DNA of 64,000 nt from Sphingopyxis sp. JAI128 (GCF_014207235.1 NZ_JACHDA010000003.1:1-64000), one strand, 5' to 3'. Positions 44,660-53,978 are shown, counted from the first letter of the stretch. Notes: a model not told the origin generated them from the letters alone. A program made the numbers and translations.

Positions 44660-45316
44660 TCAGGCGCCGAGCTGCGCCAGTACGTCCTGGATACCGCGCT
44701 GGGCGCGATCGGCGCGCAATGCCTCGAGCGCCCCGGCAACGTCGACCGTATATTCGGCCACGCCCGCGCTCTCGCCCGTCCATTTGGCACCGAGCGCGTG
44801 GACGAGCGCGATCGCGGCGCGATTTTCGGACAGGGTGTGAACGTCGAGTTCGGTCAGTCCCTCGGCGAGGCACTGGACGAACAGCGCTGCGGTCATCATC
44901 CGCGCCAGTCCCTTGCCGTGGAAGGCGTCCAGCACCGCGACCGAATATTCCCCTACGCGGCTCTCGCCGTTCGGGCCGCCGCGATGGCGCACCGCATGCA
45001 CCGCGCCGATCGCGGGCCAGCCCGGACATTCGCTGCAGATCGCGCCCCAGGCGATATGATCGTGCCCGTCGACATCGACCAGCCGTTCGATCACCGCGTC
45101 GGGCAACATCGGCGCCGGCGAGAAAAAGCGCAGGTAGCGCGACTCGGAGGACAGCTTTGCGACCCCTTCGCGCAGCAGCGCCTCGTCGTCGGGGGTGATC
45201 GTGCGCAGACACACCTGCGTCCCGTCATTCAGCACGCTGTGCACCGCGATATCGCCCAGCCGCCCGGCCGCTGCCTGCGCGGGCGCTCCCGCTTGCCTGT
45301 CCGTCGTCCCGGTCAT
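44660..45316 (-). CDS. GNAT family N-acetyltransferase
   Basis: I start at ATG 45316 (MTGTTDRQAG), chosen for its AGGAGG ribosome site, giving 218 residues. The GNAT region shows GTQVCLRTITPDDEALLREG, YLRFFSPAPMLPDAVIERLV, and the acetyl-CoA loop VAVLDAFHGKGLARMMTAAL. This resembles the single-domain relative of acetyltransferase modules found in acyl-CoA synthetase fusions. Its target is unknown. Confidence 0.85.
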   Translation of the reverse strand: MTGTTDRQAGAPAQAAAGRLGDIAVHSVLNDGTQVCLRTITPDDEALLREGVAKLSSESRYLRFFSPAPMLPDAVIERLVDVDGHDHIAWGAICSECPGWPAIGAVHAVRHRGGPNGESRVGEYSVAVLDAFHGKGLARMMTAALFVQCLAEGLTELDVHTLSENRAAIALVHALGAKWTGESAGVAEYTVDVAGALEALRADRAQRGIQDVLAQLGA

Positions 45317-45399
45317 CGCGGCCTCCTGCGGCACGCAGGATAGGCAAGACCGGCGACGCTGGCAATTCGCGCCGCCGCCGGCCTAGAGCATCAAGCCGG

Positions 45400-47223
45400 T
45401 CAGGCGTCGTCGCCCATGCGGAGCGCAGCGATGAAGGCTTCCTGCGGAATGTTCACATTGCCATATTCGCGCATCCGCTTCTTGCCCTCTTTCTGCTTTT
45501 CGAGGAGCTTTTTCTTGCGGGTGGCGTCGCCGCCATAGCATTTCGCGGTCACATCCTTGCGCAGCGCGGCGATGGTCTCGCGGGCGATCACCTTGCCGCC
45601 GATGGCCGCCTGGATCGGGATCTTGAACATGTGGCGCGGGATCAGGTCCTTCAGCCGCTCGCACATGCCGCGGCCGCGGCTTTCGGCGCTGCCGCGATGG
45701 ACGATCATGCTCAGCGCATCGACCGGCTCGTTGTTGACGAGGATGCTCATCTTGACGAGGTCGCCGGGGCGGTGGCCGATCTGGTGATAGTCGAACGAGG
45801 CATAGCCGCGCGAAATGCTCTTCAGCCGGTCGTAGAAGTCGAACACCACTTCGTTGAGCGGCAGTTCATAGGTGATCTGCGCGCGGCCGCCGACATAGGT
45901 CAGGTTCTTCTGCACCCCGCGGCGGTCCTGGCACAGCTTCAGGATCGGGCCGAGATAATCGTCGGGAACGTAGATCACCGCCTCGATCCACGGCTCCTCG
46001 ATCTCGTCGATGCGGTTCGGGTCGGGCATGTCGGCGGGGTTGTGGAGCTCGATCTCCTTCGCCGCCTCGTTCTTGGTGTGGCCGAGCTTCAGCTTGTAGA
46101 CCACCGACGGCGCGGTGGTGATCAGGTCGAGGTCGTACTCGCGCGTCAGCCGCTCCTGGATGATTTCGAGGTGGAGGAGCCCCAGGAAGCCGCAGCGGAA
46201 GCCGAAACCGAGCGCGGCCGAGCTTTCCATTTCGAACGAGAAGCTCGCGTCGTTGAGGCGGAGCTTCTGGATGCTTTCGCGCAGCTTTTCAAAGTCGTTG
46301 GCGTCGGTCGGGAAGAGGCCGCAAAAGACGACCGGCTGGACTTCCTTGAACCCCGGCAGCGGCGCCGCGGCGGGCTTTTTCGCGTCGGTCACCGTGTCGC
46401 CGACGCGCGCCTGCGCGACGTCCTTGATCTGCGCGGTGATAAAGCCGATCTCGCCCGGACCGATCTCGGTCAGTTCCTCGCGCTTCGGCGTGAAACAGCC
46501 GACCCGGTCGATCAAATGGGTGGTGCCCGCCTGCATGAACTTGATCTGCTGGCCTTTTTTGAGCACCCCGTCGATCACGCGGACGAGGATGACGACACCG
46601 AGATAGGGATCGTACCAGCTGTCGACGAGCATCGCGACGAGCGGCGCCGCGGCGTCGCCCTTCGGCGGCGGGATCTTCGTCACGATCGCTTCGAGGCATT
46701 CCTCGATGCCGATCCCCGACTTCGCGCTGGCGAGCACCGCGTCGTCGGCGGGCAGCCCGATGATATCCTCGATCTCGGCCTTCACCTTGTCGACGTCGGC
46801 GGCGGGCAGGTCGATCTTGTTGATGACCGGCACGATTTCATGATCATGCTCGATCGACTGATAGACGTTGGCGAGCGTCTGCGCCTCCACCCCCTGCGCC
46901 GCGTCGACGACGAGCAGCGCGCCCTCGCACGCCGCGAGCGAGCGCGACACTTCATAAGCGAAGTCGACGTGCCCCGGCGTGTCCATCAGGTTGAGCTCGT
47001 AGGTTTCGCCGTCCTTCGCGGTGTACTTCAGGCGCACCGTCTGCGCCTTGATCGTGATGCCGCGCTCCTTCTCGATATCCATATTATCAAGGACTTGCGC
47101 CGACATTTCGCGCGCGGTGAGCCCCCCGGTGAACTGGATCAGCCGGTCGGCGAGCGTCGACTTGCCATGGTCGATGTGCGCGATGATCGAAAAATTGCGG
47201 ATATGGGACAAGGGCGTGGTCAT
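45400..47223 (-). CDS. lepA: Elongation factor 4 (LepA)
   Basis: The start at ATG 47223 ([20 protein letters not shown]) gives 607 residues, the usual size. The G domain has [37 protein letters not shown] and NKIDLP. The LepA C-terminal part ends [20 protein letters not shown]. LepA is a ribosome GTPase acting in translation and biogenesis under stress. Its upstream region holds a long inverted repeat. Confidence 0.97.
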   Translation of the reverse strand: MTTPLSHIRNFSIIAHIDHGKSTLADRLIQFTGGLTAREMSAQVLDNMDIEKERGITIKAQTVRLKYTAKDGETYELNLMDTPGHVDFAYEVSRSLAACEGALLVVDAAQGVEAQTLANVYQSIEHDHEIVPVINKIDLPAADVDKVKAEIEDIIGLPADDAVLASAKSGIGIEECLEAIVTKIPPPKGDAAAPLVAMLVDSWYDPYLGVVILVRVIDGVLKKGQQIKFMQAGTTHLIDRVGCFTPKREELTEIGPGEIGFITAQIKDVAQARVGDTVTDAKKPAAAPLPGFKEVQPVVFCGLFPTDANDFEKLRESIQKLRLNDASFSFEMESSAALGFGFRCGFLGLLHLEIIQERLTREYDLDLITTAPSVVYKLKLGHTKNEAAKEIELHNPADMPDPNRIDEIEEPWIEAVIYVPDDYLGPILKLCQDRRGVQKNLTYVGGRAQITYELPLNEVVFDFYDRLKSISRGYASFDYHQIGHRPGDLVKMSILVNNEPVDALSMIVHRGSAESRGRGMCERLKDLIPRHMFKIPIQAAIGGKVIARETIAALRKDVTAKCYGGDATRKKKLLEKQKEGKKRMREYGNVNIPQEAFIAALRMGDDA

Positions 47224-47265
47224 GCGCGGCGCACTAGCAGGGGTTTGCGGCGCTGTCAGCAGGGT

Positions 47266-47324
47266 CTTAAAGCCACAAAAGCCCCGCATGCGCGGGCCGG
47301 GATTGTGTCCTTTGTGGCTTTAAG
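47266..47324. repeat. Long inverted repeat upstream of lepA
   Basis: CTTAAAGCCACAAA (47266-47279) and TTTGTGGCTTTAAG (47311-47324) are perfect inverted copies. The 31-base centre includes a smaller GC-rich dyad around GCATGC. It lies about 43 bp before the lepA start and could fold in the lepA leader. Confidence 0.85.
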
Positions 47325-47606
47325 CGGCGAGGGATAGGCAAGAGCGGCGCGAGGTCGGCCACGAAAGGCGGCGCGGCGTCGATCCAAAGGTCAGGGAAAG
47401 TCAGCCCTGTGCGCATCGCATCGCCGCGCCCGTCCGGTGCGGCGGCGCGCGCAGGCGTCGCGGCGGGAGCGGAATCGGACGAGTCAAAGAGCGAAGGCCG
47501 CGACGCTGGCATGGCGGGATAATGTAGGAAAGCGGTTTTTCGTGGAGGTGCGGGCGCGCGCGGAGAAGCGCCGGTGGGCCGCGCGGCGCCGGTCGCCCTG
47601 CTCTAA

Positions 47607-47709
47607 CGTCACCCCGAAATTGTTTCAGGGTCCATGGGTCGCGCTCTCGTCAAACGACCCGCTGAAGGACCGGGCCGACCATGGCTGCTGAAACAAGTTC
47701 AGCATGACG
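47607..47709. repeat. Dispersed inverted-end repeat (TTGTTTCAG type)
   Basis: The ends CGTCACCCCGAAATTGTTTC and, on the other strand, CGTCATGCTGAACTTGTTTC are imperfect inverted copies flanking about 60 bp. This is a separate member of the intergenic palindrome set seen across the window. Confidence 0.75.
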
Positions 47710-47740
47710 AGGAAGGTAGGCGGGCGTGCACAGCGCGGCG

Positions 47741-50536
47741 TCAGCCCTGTTTCGCGGCCTTGCGCGCCACGCGCTTATTCTGTTTCGCCGCCTCGCGTTC
47801 GAGCGGGTTTACCAGCGCTTCGTAGCGGCCGAACAGATGTTCGACGCGGTCGCGGTCGGAGGCGAAGGGCGCGGACCGATAGAGTTTATCGACCGCCAGA
47901 TCGAGCGCGGCATGGGCTTTACGCAAATTGCCCGGCATGGTGTCGGGATCGTAAAGGTCGGCGAGGCTGGACGTTGGATGCGCGGCGCGCGCGTCGAGCA
48001 CTGCCTGCGCGAGCGCTTTAATCTTGGTGCGCTGCGCGGGGGTGGGGTCGGGCCAAGGGAAGGTGTTGTAAACTACGCCGATGCTATATTGATAGTCACT
48101 CTTAAGCCGCCCACCAACGTGAGCCATCCAGGCCATGTGCATCTTGGAAGTTAAGACTCCAAATGTCCACTGATCGGCATCCAACACCACCTGTAGCAAC
48201 TGACTTGGCAGCGTAGGAGGTTCAAGCCAACCGATTGGAATATAATCTCTTCGTTCGCCGCTTACTTTTGGGATAGCGAGATATGGACTGTTCGGGATAG
48301 TCGTAACTTCAAATTCCATCGGAAACGCCGCCAATTTCCTCGTGGCCTCCTTTCTGCTAGCTGCGCGGTATTCTCGAACCGCCTTCACACGCTCCAAAAC
48401 CATAGGCAGCCGCTTAAGGTCGGCCGGAGAAGCATAGCTAGGCATCAATATCCACCGGCTTTCTCCCCTTATGTATTCCTGAGACCCTACTATCGGAATC
48501 ATAAGATGAGCCGCCCCCGGCTCCGCTTCTAGGAAACGATCACGTTCGCTCGGGCTGAACAGGTATATTCCATTGTCAACTATCTTACTGCCCATACGCA
48601 TCGGCGTAACATCGCACAGAGGCTTTCTCTGATCGCGTACGACCAAGTGCGTGTTAGCGACGCCTTTGCCGTCGAATAGATATGCCGTGAGAGCGCCATG
48701 CCGACTCTCAAGGGGATCACCGTTGATGTTGGGATAGCTGAACAGCCGCTTTTCGACAGGTTCATGGTCGCGGTGCACCAGCCCAATGATGACGACATGG
48801 ACATGTGCCTTGCCCCGCGCTTCGCTCCCCCAGTTAAAGGTGCGATGAGCAAATGTGATTTCTAGACCGTATCGGTCGAAGAGGATCGGCCATAACTGTG
48901 CGACCTGTTCACCTTGGGTGATCGAATTGGTCGAAACGAACGCAAACCGGATGCGCTTGTTCGACTGAATATACTGCCCGGCCTTGATAAACCAAGCCGT
49001 GACATAATCGAGTGAGCCAGCGCGTCCCGATGGCGCATTGATTATCCGCGCCATCTGCCCGCGTTGGAATGGCGTCTGGTAGCTCTGCCCGACAAAAGGC
49101 GGGTTGCCCATGATGTAGCTGCATCTTTCGGGCGGCAGCAGGTCGGCCCAATCAACCTCGAGCGCGTCGCCGTGGAGGATTGTCGCGCCGCCGGTCAGGG
49201 GGATGCGGGCATAGTTGGTACGGAACGCCTCGTTGAGTTCGTTGTTGGCGATATGATCCATCATCCACATCGCAACTTCGGCGATACGCGCGGGAAATTC
49301 TTCATATTCGATGCCGTAAAATTGATCGACGGTGACGCGGCTTAAAAGCGCGGCGTCGATATTCTGATCGCCGTAGAGGGATTTCAGGCAGTCGAGTTCG
49401 AGACGGCGCAACTCGCGATAGGCGATGACGAGAAAATTGCCGCAACCGCAGGCCGGGTCGAGGAAGGTCAGGCGCGTCAGCTTGTGCTGAAATTCGATCA
49501 GCGCCTTTTCCTTGCCGGTACGCCGCGCCTTCAGCTTTTCCAGCTCGTCCTTCAGATCGTCGAGGAAGAGCGGGCCGATGACCTTCAATATGTTCGCTTC
49601 GGTGGTGTAGTGCGCGCCTTTTGCCCGGCGCTCCTTTGCGTCCATCACCGATTGAAAGAGCGAACCGAAAATGGCGGGCGAAACCCCCGACCAGTCGTGG
49701 CGCGCCGCATCGAGCAGATGATCGCGCATCTTTTGGTCGAATTGTGGAATCCGCAGGCGACCGGCAAAGAGCTGACCGTTCACATAGGGAAAGGCGTCGA
49801 GTTCGCCCGACAGCCCCTTTTGTCGCTGACCCTCTGGCGTGTCGAGCACGTCGAACAGCTGGCTGAGCACCAGCCCGGTGTCGCTGCCGTCGGGGCGCGT
49901 GTCGTTGTCGATCAGCTGAAGGAAAATATCCTTCGGCTGAAAAATGCCGGTGTCGTCGGCGAAGAGACAGAAGAGGATTCGGACAAGAAATTGTTCGAGG
50001 TCGTGGCCGGTATAGCCCGCATCCTCCAGCGCGTCGTGGAGCTTGCCCATCAGCTCCGCCGCCTTGATCGTCACCCCCGCCTGATTTTCGAAACTGACGC
50101 GCCGCCCGAGCATGAAGTCGAAGGCGGTGATATGCTTGTGCAGGTCTTTGAGATGGAATTTCAGCTCGGTTCCGCTTTCGAGGTCGAGCAGGTTCCAGTT
50201 CTGAAAATCGCAGGCCAGCACCCAGCGCGGCTGTTCGGTCGGGTGGATGCCGTCGATATAGGTCAGCGCCTGTCCCTGCGCCCTGCCGAGGTCGAGGCGA
50301 CTCGATTTCTGTTCGATGAGCAGCGTGCGCGGCCAGAACAGGTCCATGAAGCCATGTTTGTTGTCGAGCAGTTTGACGCGCTGTTCATAGACGGCGACGG
50401 TGCGGCGCTTGATGCCGAAAATGTCGAAAAAGTCGTTGTAGAAGCTTTGCGTCTCGCCCTTTTCATAATGGGCGTCGTGCCATTCTTCGCTAAACGCCTT
50501 GGCGCGGCGTTTGATCTCGTCCCAACTCAGTCGCAT
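47741..50536 (-). CDS. MmeI-like (type IIL) restriction-modification enzyme
   Basis: I start at ATG 50536 (MRLSWDEIKRRAKAFSEEWH), giving 931 residues. An N-terminal nuclease carries GFMDLFWPRTLLIEQKSS with Asp65, Glu75 and Lys77 of a PD-(D/E)XK site. A helical spacer leads to an N6-adenine methyltransferase with DPACGCGNFLVIAY (motif I) and IMGNPPFVGQSY (motif IV). The C-terminal third should hold the target recognition domain. In this family one polypeptide both cuts and methylates. Codon composition from about 48080 to 48960 (the specificity part) is AT-richer than the rest. No separate methylase or specificity gene is nearby. Confidence 0.88.
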   Translation of the reverse strand: MRLSWDEIKRRAKAFSEEWHDAHYEKGETQSFYNDFFDIFGIKRRTVAVYEQRVKLLDNKHGFMDLFWPRTLLIEQKSSRLDLGRAQGQALTYIDGIHPTEQPRWVLACDFQNWNLLDLESGTELKFHLKDLHKHITAFDFMLGRRVSFENQAGVTIKAAELMGKLHDALEDAGYTGHDLEQFLVRILFCLFADDTGIFQPKDIFLQLIDNDTRPDGSDTGLVLSQLFDVLDTPEGQRQKGLSGELDAFPYVNGQLFAGRLRIPQFDQKMRDHLLDAARHDWSGVSPAIFGSLFQSVMDAKERRAKGAHYTTEANILKVIGPLFLDDLKDELEKLKARRTGKEKALIEFQHKLTRLTFLDPACGCGNFLVIAYRELRRLELDCLKSLYGDQNIDAALLSRVTVDQFYGIEYEEFPARIAEVAMWMMDHIANNELNEAFRTNYARIPLTGGATILHGDALEVDWADLLPPERCSYIMGNPPFVGQSYQTPFQRGQMARIINAPSGRAGSLDYVTAWFIKAGQYIQSNKRIRFAFVSTNSITQGEQVAQLWPILFDRYGLEITFAHRTFNWGSEARGKAHVHVVIIGLVHRDHEPVEKRLFSYPNINGDPLESRHGALTAYLFDGKGVANTHLVVRDQRKPLCDVTPMRMGSKIVDNGIYLFSPSERDRFLEAEPGAAHLMIPIVGSQEYIRGESRWILMPSYASPADLKRLPMVLERVKAVREYRAASRKEATRKLAAFPMEFEVTTIPNSPYLAIPKVSGERRDYIPIGWLEPPTLPSQLLQVVLDADQWTFGVLTSKMHMAWMAHVGGRLKSDYQYSIGVVYNTFPWPDPTPAQRTKIKALAQAVLDARAAHPTSSLADLYDPDTMPGNLRKAHAALDLAVDKLYRSAPFASDRDRVEHLFGRYEALVNPLEREAAKQNKRVARKAAKQG

Positions 50537-50636
50537 GGCCGCCCCCGTCCTTTCGGCAGCAACGCTAGACGAAGCGGATTCGAGCGCCAAGGGGCAAGCG
50601 TTTCAACAATTGAACGAAAGCTGGTGTGAACCAGAA

Positions 50637-50766
50637 ATCCTCCCTGCGCCGCAAGCATGGGGAGGGGACCCTGAAACGCATGGCGGCGGGGCGGCGACGG
50701 TGCTCCAAAGCCCCTCCGTCAGCGCTTCGCGCTGCCACCTCCCCATGGCTTTGCCACAGGGAGGAT
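50637..50766. repeat. Dispersed repeat, TCCTCCCTG...CAGGGAGGA type
   Basis: The element starts ATCCTCCCTGCGCCGCAAGC and ends GCTTTGCCACAGGGAGGAT, inverted ends with an inner GGGGAGG/CCTCCCC pair and the block AAAGCCCCTCCGTCAGCGCT. The copy at 59217-59352 is nearly the same; half copies lie at 53148-53176. Confidence 0.85.
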
Positions 50767-51665
50767 CATTCTGCCAGCCACCGTCGGCAATCGTCCCTGA
50801 CCCGCGCGTGCACATCGCGCATCCCGCGTTCCAGCACCGTCGCCCGGCCCGCGCCCGCCTCCACCGCCGCGAGCGCGGCGATGGCGTTTGCGCGGACGCG
50901 GGGGACGGGGTGCGCCCGTGCGAAATGGTCGGCGATGTCGCTGGCATTGTCGGTCAGGTGGACCGCGCAGCGAAGCAGCATTTCGCCGCTGGTCAGCGTC
51001 GGGCGCTTCGCGATCGTGCCGCCTTTGTCCGCTTCTTGGCCCAGATCGACGATATATTGGTCGCGCCAGGGGATATGTTCGCCCTCGTCCATGATGTTGA
51101 GGCTGACCGAGAGGCTTGCCGGCGGGAGCTGGCTGTGGATGTCGCGGTGGGCGCGGTAGAGGAGCATCCGGCCTTCGCTGAGCTGGCTGCGTTCGACGAA
51201 TTGCAGGTTCAGCGGCTCGTCGAGGCGGCCGTCGACCTGCTCCGCATCATACTCATAATAGTCGCTGACATAGCCGGGGCCGAAATAGCCGGCGGTGAGG
51301 AAATGGAAATTATGGTCGTGCGGCACGCCGTAGGAGAAGGCGGCGGGGCCGCTGGCGGCATAGACCGCGTCGCGCGCGGCGGGCCAGAGGTTGGCGCGGA
51401 GGTAATAGCCGCGCGGGCTGCGGTGCAGGAGGAAGACCTGCGCCGAATAACGGTTGATTTCGAGTTGCTCGGCATAGCTCGCCTTGAGCGCCGCGATGAC
51501 GCGGTCGGCAAGAAAATGGCGGTTGCGCTGAAGCCCGGCGAGGAGCGCGGCGCATTGCGCGATGCTGTCTTCGCCCGCGAGGTCGACGCCGCTTTCATCG
51601 AGGCGCGCGGCGACTTCGGCAAGGTCGAGCGCGGGGGTGCCTGGCGGATCGATCAGGCGCGGCAC
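50766..51665 (-). CDS. Unrecognised protein, cupin-like barrel plus C-terminal HEAT-like helices
   Basis: I start at GTG 51665, overlapping the upstream gene by 13 bp; TTG 51716 is an alternative. The 299 residues begin with a helical region (ARLDESGVDLAGEDSIAQCA). A beta-rich middle follows with GVPHDHNFHFLTAGYFGPGY and the pair HRDIHSQLPPASLSVSLNIM; the His-x-His and later His could bind metal. The C-terminus (HPVPRVRANAIAALAAVEAG) looks like HEAT repeats. It pairs with the similar gene upstream and a 48-residue peptide. Function unknown. Confidence 0.75.
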   Translation of the reverse strand: MPRLIDPPGTPALDLAEVAARLDESGVDLAGEDSIAQCAALLAGLQRNRHFLADRVIAALKASYAEQLEINRYSAQVFLLHRSPRGYYLRANLWPAARDAVYAASGPAAFSYGVPHDHNFHFLTAGYFGPGYVSDYYEYDAEQVDGRLDEPLNLQFVERSQLSEGRMLLYRAHRDIHSQLPPASLSVSLNIMDEGEHIPWRDQYIVDLGQEADKGGTIAKRPTLTSGEMLLRCAVHLTDNASDIADHFARAHPVPRVRANAIAALAAVEAGAGRATVLERGMRDVHARVRDDCRRWLAE

Positions 51666-52726
51666 GGCGGCGCGTCGTCGCGGCGATAAGGGGCGGAGGG
51701 CGCCGGGCTTGTGCAAGGCCCCGGCCCTCCGCCCCCCTTCCGCCCCGTCTCACCGGAAGGCGGAAAGAGCGCCAGCGTCGCCGCCGCCGCGCGGCGCACC
51801 TCGGCATGCGGGTCGCGCGCGGCCATCGCCGCGAGCAGGGGATGCGCCGCGGCGGGATTGAGCGCGACCAACTCGCGCATCGCGTGCCAGCGCGCGGCGA
51901 AATCGCCGGCCTGCGTCTCGGCCGCGAACAGCGGCGCGGCGTCGGTGCGGCCAAGCTGGCGGAGCAGCGTCAGCGCGACGCCGCGAAAGCTGGCGCCGCG
52001 GCGCGACGCGCTGACATGGACGAGGCGGCCGCTCGCGACGTCATAGCTGCGGACCGGCAGCGGGGACGGCGGCTGGACCGCGAGTTCGAGCAGCAGCACG
52101 TCGCCGCGCGCAGCGGCGAGGGTGAAGCCCTGCCGCGCGGTGTCGAGGTGCAGGATCGCGCCCTCCACCAGCGGTCGCGGCGGCCCGGCGCGGCAAGTTG
52201 CGGCGGCGGCGGCGGTAAAGCCCCCCGCCGCTTCGCCCGCGCCGACCGCGACGCGATAGGGGCAAAGAAGCGCGCCGCCGGCGGCGAGGACGCGGTATGT
52301 GGCGCGGCCGGGGACGAAGACGAGCGAGGCGGCGGGCGCGGGCGGAGACTTGGCGGGCGCGAAAGGCGTCAGCTGGAGCGTCAGGCGGATCGCGCCGCGT
52401 TCGGCGAGGATCAGCCCGCCCGCCCCGCCGCCCTGGCCGACAGGGCGCAGCGGCGGCCGCGCAAAGGGATCGGCGGCGAGCAAGGCGAGTGCGGCGTCGA
52501 GGCGCGCGCGAAGCCAGCCGATATCATCCAGCCAGGGCAGCAGGCGTTCGACCGCGACATCGGCTGGGGCGTCCGCAAGCGCATCCATCGCGGCGACCAG
52601 CCCGCCCGGCGCGCTGTCGGCGGCGCGCCAGACCGCCGCCGCATCGGCGGCCGCGCGGCGCAGACCGGCGCGGCGCTCTGCATCGAAGCGCGGGAAATGG
52701 TCGTGGCGGGATGGCGCGCGAGGCAT
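51653..52726 (-). CDS. Unrecognised protein, barrel-like domain plus HEAT-like helices
   Basis: The chosen start, ATG 52726 (MPRAPSRHDHFPRFDAERRA), gives 357 residues; GTG 52774 is an alternative. A helical N-terminus is followed by beta strands (SLVFVPGRATYRVLAAGGAL, AILHLDTARQGFTLAAARGD) and a C-terminal HEAT-like segment (HPLLAAMAARDPHAEVRRAA). The plan matches the next gene, so the two look like diverged paralogues; the His-x-His metal motif is not evident here. Its reading frame overlaps the next gene. Function unknown. Confidence 0.7.
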   Translation of the reverse strand: MPRAPSRHDHFPRFDAERRAGLRRAAADAAAVWRAADSAPGGLVAAMDALADAPADVAVERLLPWLDDIGWLRARLDAALALLAADPFARPPLRPVGQGGGAGGLILAERGAIRLTLQLTPFAPAKSPPAPAASLVFVPGRATYRVLAAGGALLCPYRVAVGAGEAAGGFTAAAAATCRAGPPRPLVEGAILHLDTARQGFTLAAARGDVLLLELAVQPPSPLPVRSYDVASGRLVHVSASRRGASFRGVALTLLRQLGRTDAAPLFAAETQAGDFAARWHAMRELVALNPAAAHPLLAAMAARDPHAEVRRAAAATLALFPPSGETGRKGGGGPGPCTSPAPSAPYRRDDAPPCRA

Positions 52727-52791
52727 GATGCAAGCCGGACGGAAGACGGGCCGGCGCCGGTCGGACGCCGCCACCCCGCCGCCGCAACGGG

Positions 52792-52938
52792 TCAGTCGTT
52801 GACGATGAGCGCGATGGTGACCGCGATCTCGAACACCGAGGGTCCGGACGACGCGCTCTCGCCGAGCAGCGACCCGAACAGGCCGACTGCGGTTTCCAGC
52901 AGCGGCACGCTGTCGATATCGATCGACGGCAGATCCAT
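52792..52938 (-). CDS. Forty-eight-residue peptide leading the cupin/HEAT operon
   Basis: An excellent GAGGAGGGTAAT ribosome site precedes ATG 52938; the stop is TGA 52792. The peptide reads MDLPSIDIDSVPLLETAVGL, then FGSLLGESASSGPS, then VFEIAVTIALIVND. It is acidic at first and ends with a hydrophobic beta-prone segment. It is too short for usual gene calling. It lies 65 bp before two unrecognised genes on the same strand. A small precursor-like peptide beside possible metal-binding proteins suggests a modified-peptide pathway or a peptide/chaperone pair; this is speculation. Confidence 0.7.
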   Translation of the reverse strand: MDLPSIDIDSVPLLETAVGLFGSLLGESASSGPSVFEIAVTIALIVND

Positions 52939-53062
52939 ATTACCCTCCTCTGTCAGTCCACGGCAACGGGGCCGCAGCCCGGGCGTAAGAGGGCGCGCCG
53001 CGATCGCCGAATTAACTTATCGTAATCGCGCCGGGCGACTGCGAGTTGTGGGCCGGCGACCT

Positions 53063-53135
53063 CGTCATCGCGGACCTGATCCGGGATCCATCGCAGCGCC
53101 GAAGTCATGGACCCCGGATCAAGTCCGGGGTGACG
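53063..53135. repeat. Palindromic intergenic repeat (GGACCTGATCCGG type)
   Basis: The element runs from CGTCATCGCGGACCTGATCC to CCGGATCAAGTCCGGGGTGA. It has the same inverted-end plan and GATCCGG/GGATCAAG core as 18278-18375. Confidence 0.75.
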
Positions 53136-53147
53136 AGAAAAGAAAGG

Positions 53148-53176
53148 TCCTCCCTGTGCCGGAGGCATGGGGAGGA
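53148..53176. repeat. Half copy of the TCCTCCCTG repeat
   Basis: TCCTCCCTGTGCCGGAGGCA followed by TGGGGAGGA matches the left arm of the elements at 50637 and 59217. Confidence 0.7.
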
Positions 53177-53196
53177 ATAGCGCCCGCTTCCGGTCG

Positions 53197-53976
53197 CTAG
53201 CCGCCGCGCTCTATGTCGAGCCAGAGCGAGAGGCCGGCGGGCGTGTCTGCGGGCGGCTCGTCGGCGACGTGCCGCACCGCGTCGGCGCGGGCGCGGCCGA
53301 GGATCGCGGCGGGGATGGCCGGCGTGTGAAAGATATGGTCGGCTTCGCCCAGAAGGCGCGCGGCGCGGAGGGTGAGTTCGTCGGGGTCGGCGCTGGTCAA
53401 AGAGATGGTTTCGAGGCGCGAGGGCGACGGCGGCGCGGAAGCGGCGAGCCATTCCTCCACGCGGTCCGCCGCGGCATCGGCCAGCGGATCGAGCGCGCCG
53501 CCCTTTGCCAGCGCGGCGTCGATCGCGCGGCGGCGGTCGGCGGCGGCGGGCCAGCGCGCCTTCATCGCGGCGCGCGCAGCGTAAAGTGCGCTGGCAAGAT
53601 CGCCGAGCGTCGCAGGAAGCAGCGCCTCGATACGCTGGCGGACGGCTTTCGCAAGCCCCGCCGACGCGCCGCCGGTGCCGATGGCGATGGTGACGGGCGC
53701 GCGGTCGACGATCGCGGGGGTGGTGAAATCGCAGAGGTCGGGGCGGTCGACGACGTTGACGAGCAGGCCGCGCGCACGAAGATCGGCGGCGGCGGCGCGC
53801 GCCGCGGCGTCTTCGTCGAGCGCAACGAAGGCCAGCGTCGCGCCCTTTTCCCATGCCGACACGATCCGCCCGCCGGCGCGCGCAATGAGCCGCGCCTTCG
53901 CATCGGCAGCCTCCCCCTCCCCGACCAGCACGACCGTGCGGCCGCGGAGGTTCAGGAAGACGGGGAGCTGTTCCAT
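53197..53976 (-). CDS. Siroheme synthase N-terminal type with a truncated methylase remnant
   Basis: This protein starts two bases after the lysA stop, at ATG 53976 (MEQLPVFLNLRGRTVVLVGE), and has 259 residues. The Met8/CysG-B part shows VVDRPDLCDFTTPAIVDRAP and VTIAIGTGGASAGLAKAVRQ, typical of precorrin-2 dehydrogenase/sirohydrochlorin ferrochelatase. The last 55 residues (LETISLTSADPDELTLRAAR, LLGEADHIFHTPAIPAAILG) align in pattern with the first part of uroporphyrinogen-III methyltransferase, but its GAGPGDP loop is changed and the rest is missing. So this is a CysG with its methylase domain cut to a stub. Confidence 0.8.
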   Translation of the reverse strand: MEQLPVFLNLRGRTVVLVGEGEAADAKARLIARAGGRIVSAWEKGATLAFVALDEDAAARAAAADLRARGLLVNVVDRPDLCDFTTPAIVDRAPVTIAIGTGGASAGLAKAVRQRIEALLPATLGDLASALYAARAAMKARWPAAADRRRAIDAALAKGGALDPLADAAADRVEEWLAASAPPSPSRLETISLTSADPDELTLRAARLLGEADHIFHTPAIPAAILGRARADAVRHVADEPPADTPAGLSLWLDIERGG

Positions 53977-53978
53977 GC

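Larger units (their letters stand above)
47224..47740. other. Region between lepA and the restriction-modification gene
   Basis: This 517-bp gap holds the inverted repeat at 47266-47324, a GLTFPDLW-encoding segment at 47384-47407 (with a possible 49-codon frame, ATG 47416 to stop 47267, minus), and a dispersed repeat at 47607-47709. No convincing larger gene. Confidence 0.5.

Noticed and set aside
45631-47337. A 568-codon plus-strand frame.
   Set aside because: Shadow of lepA with no motifs.
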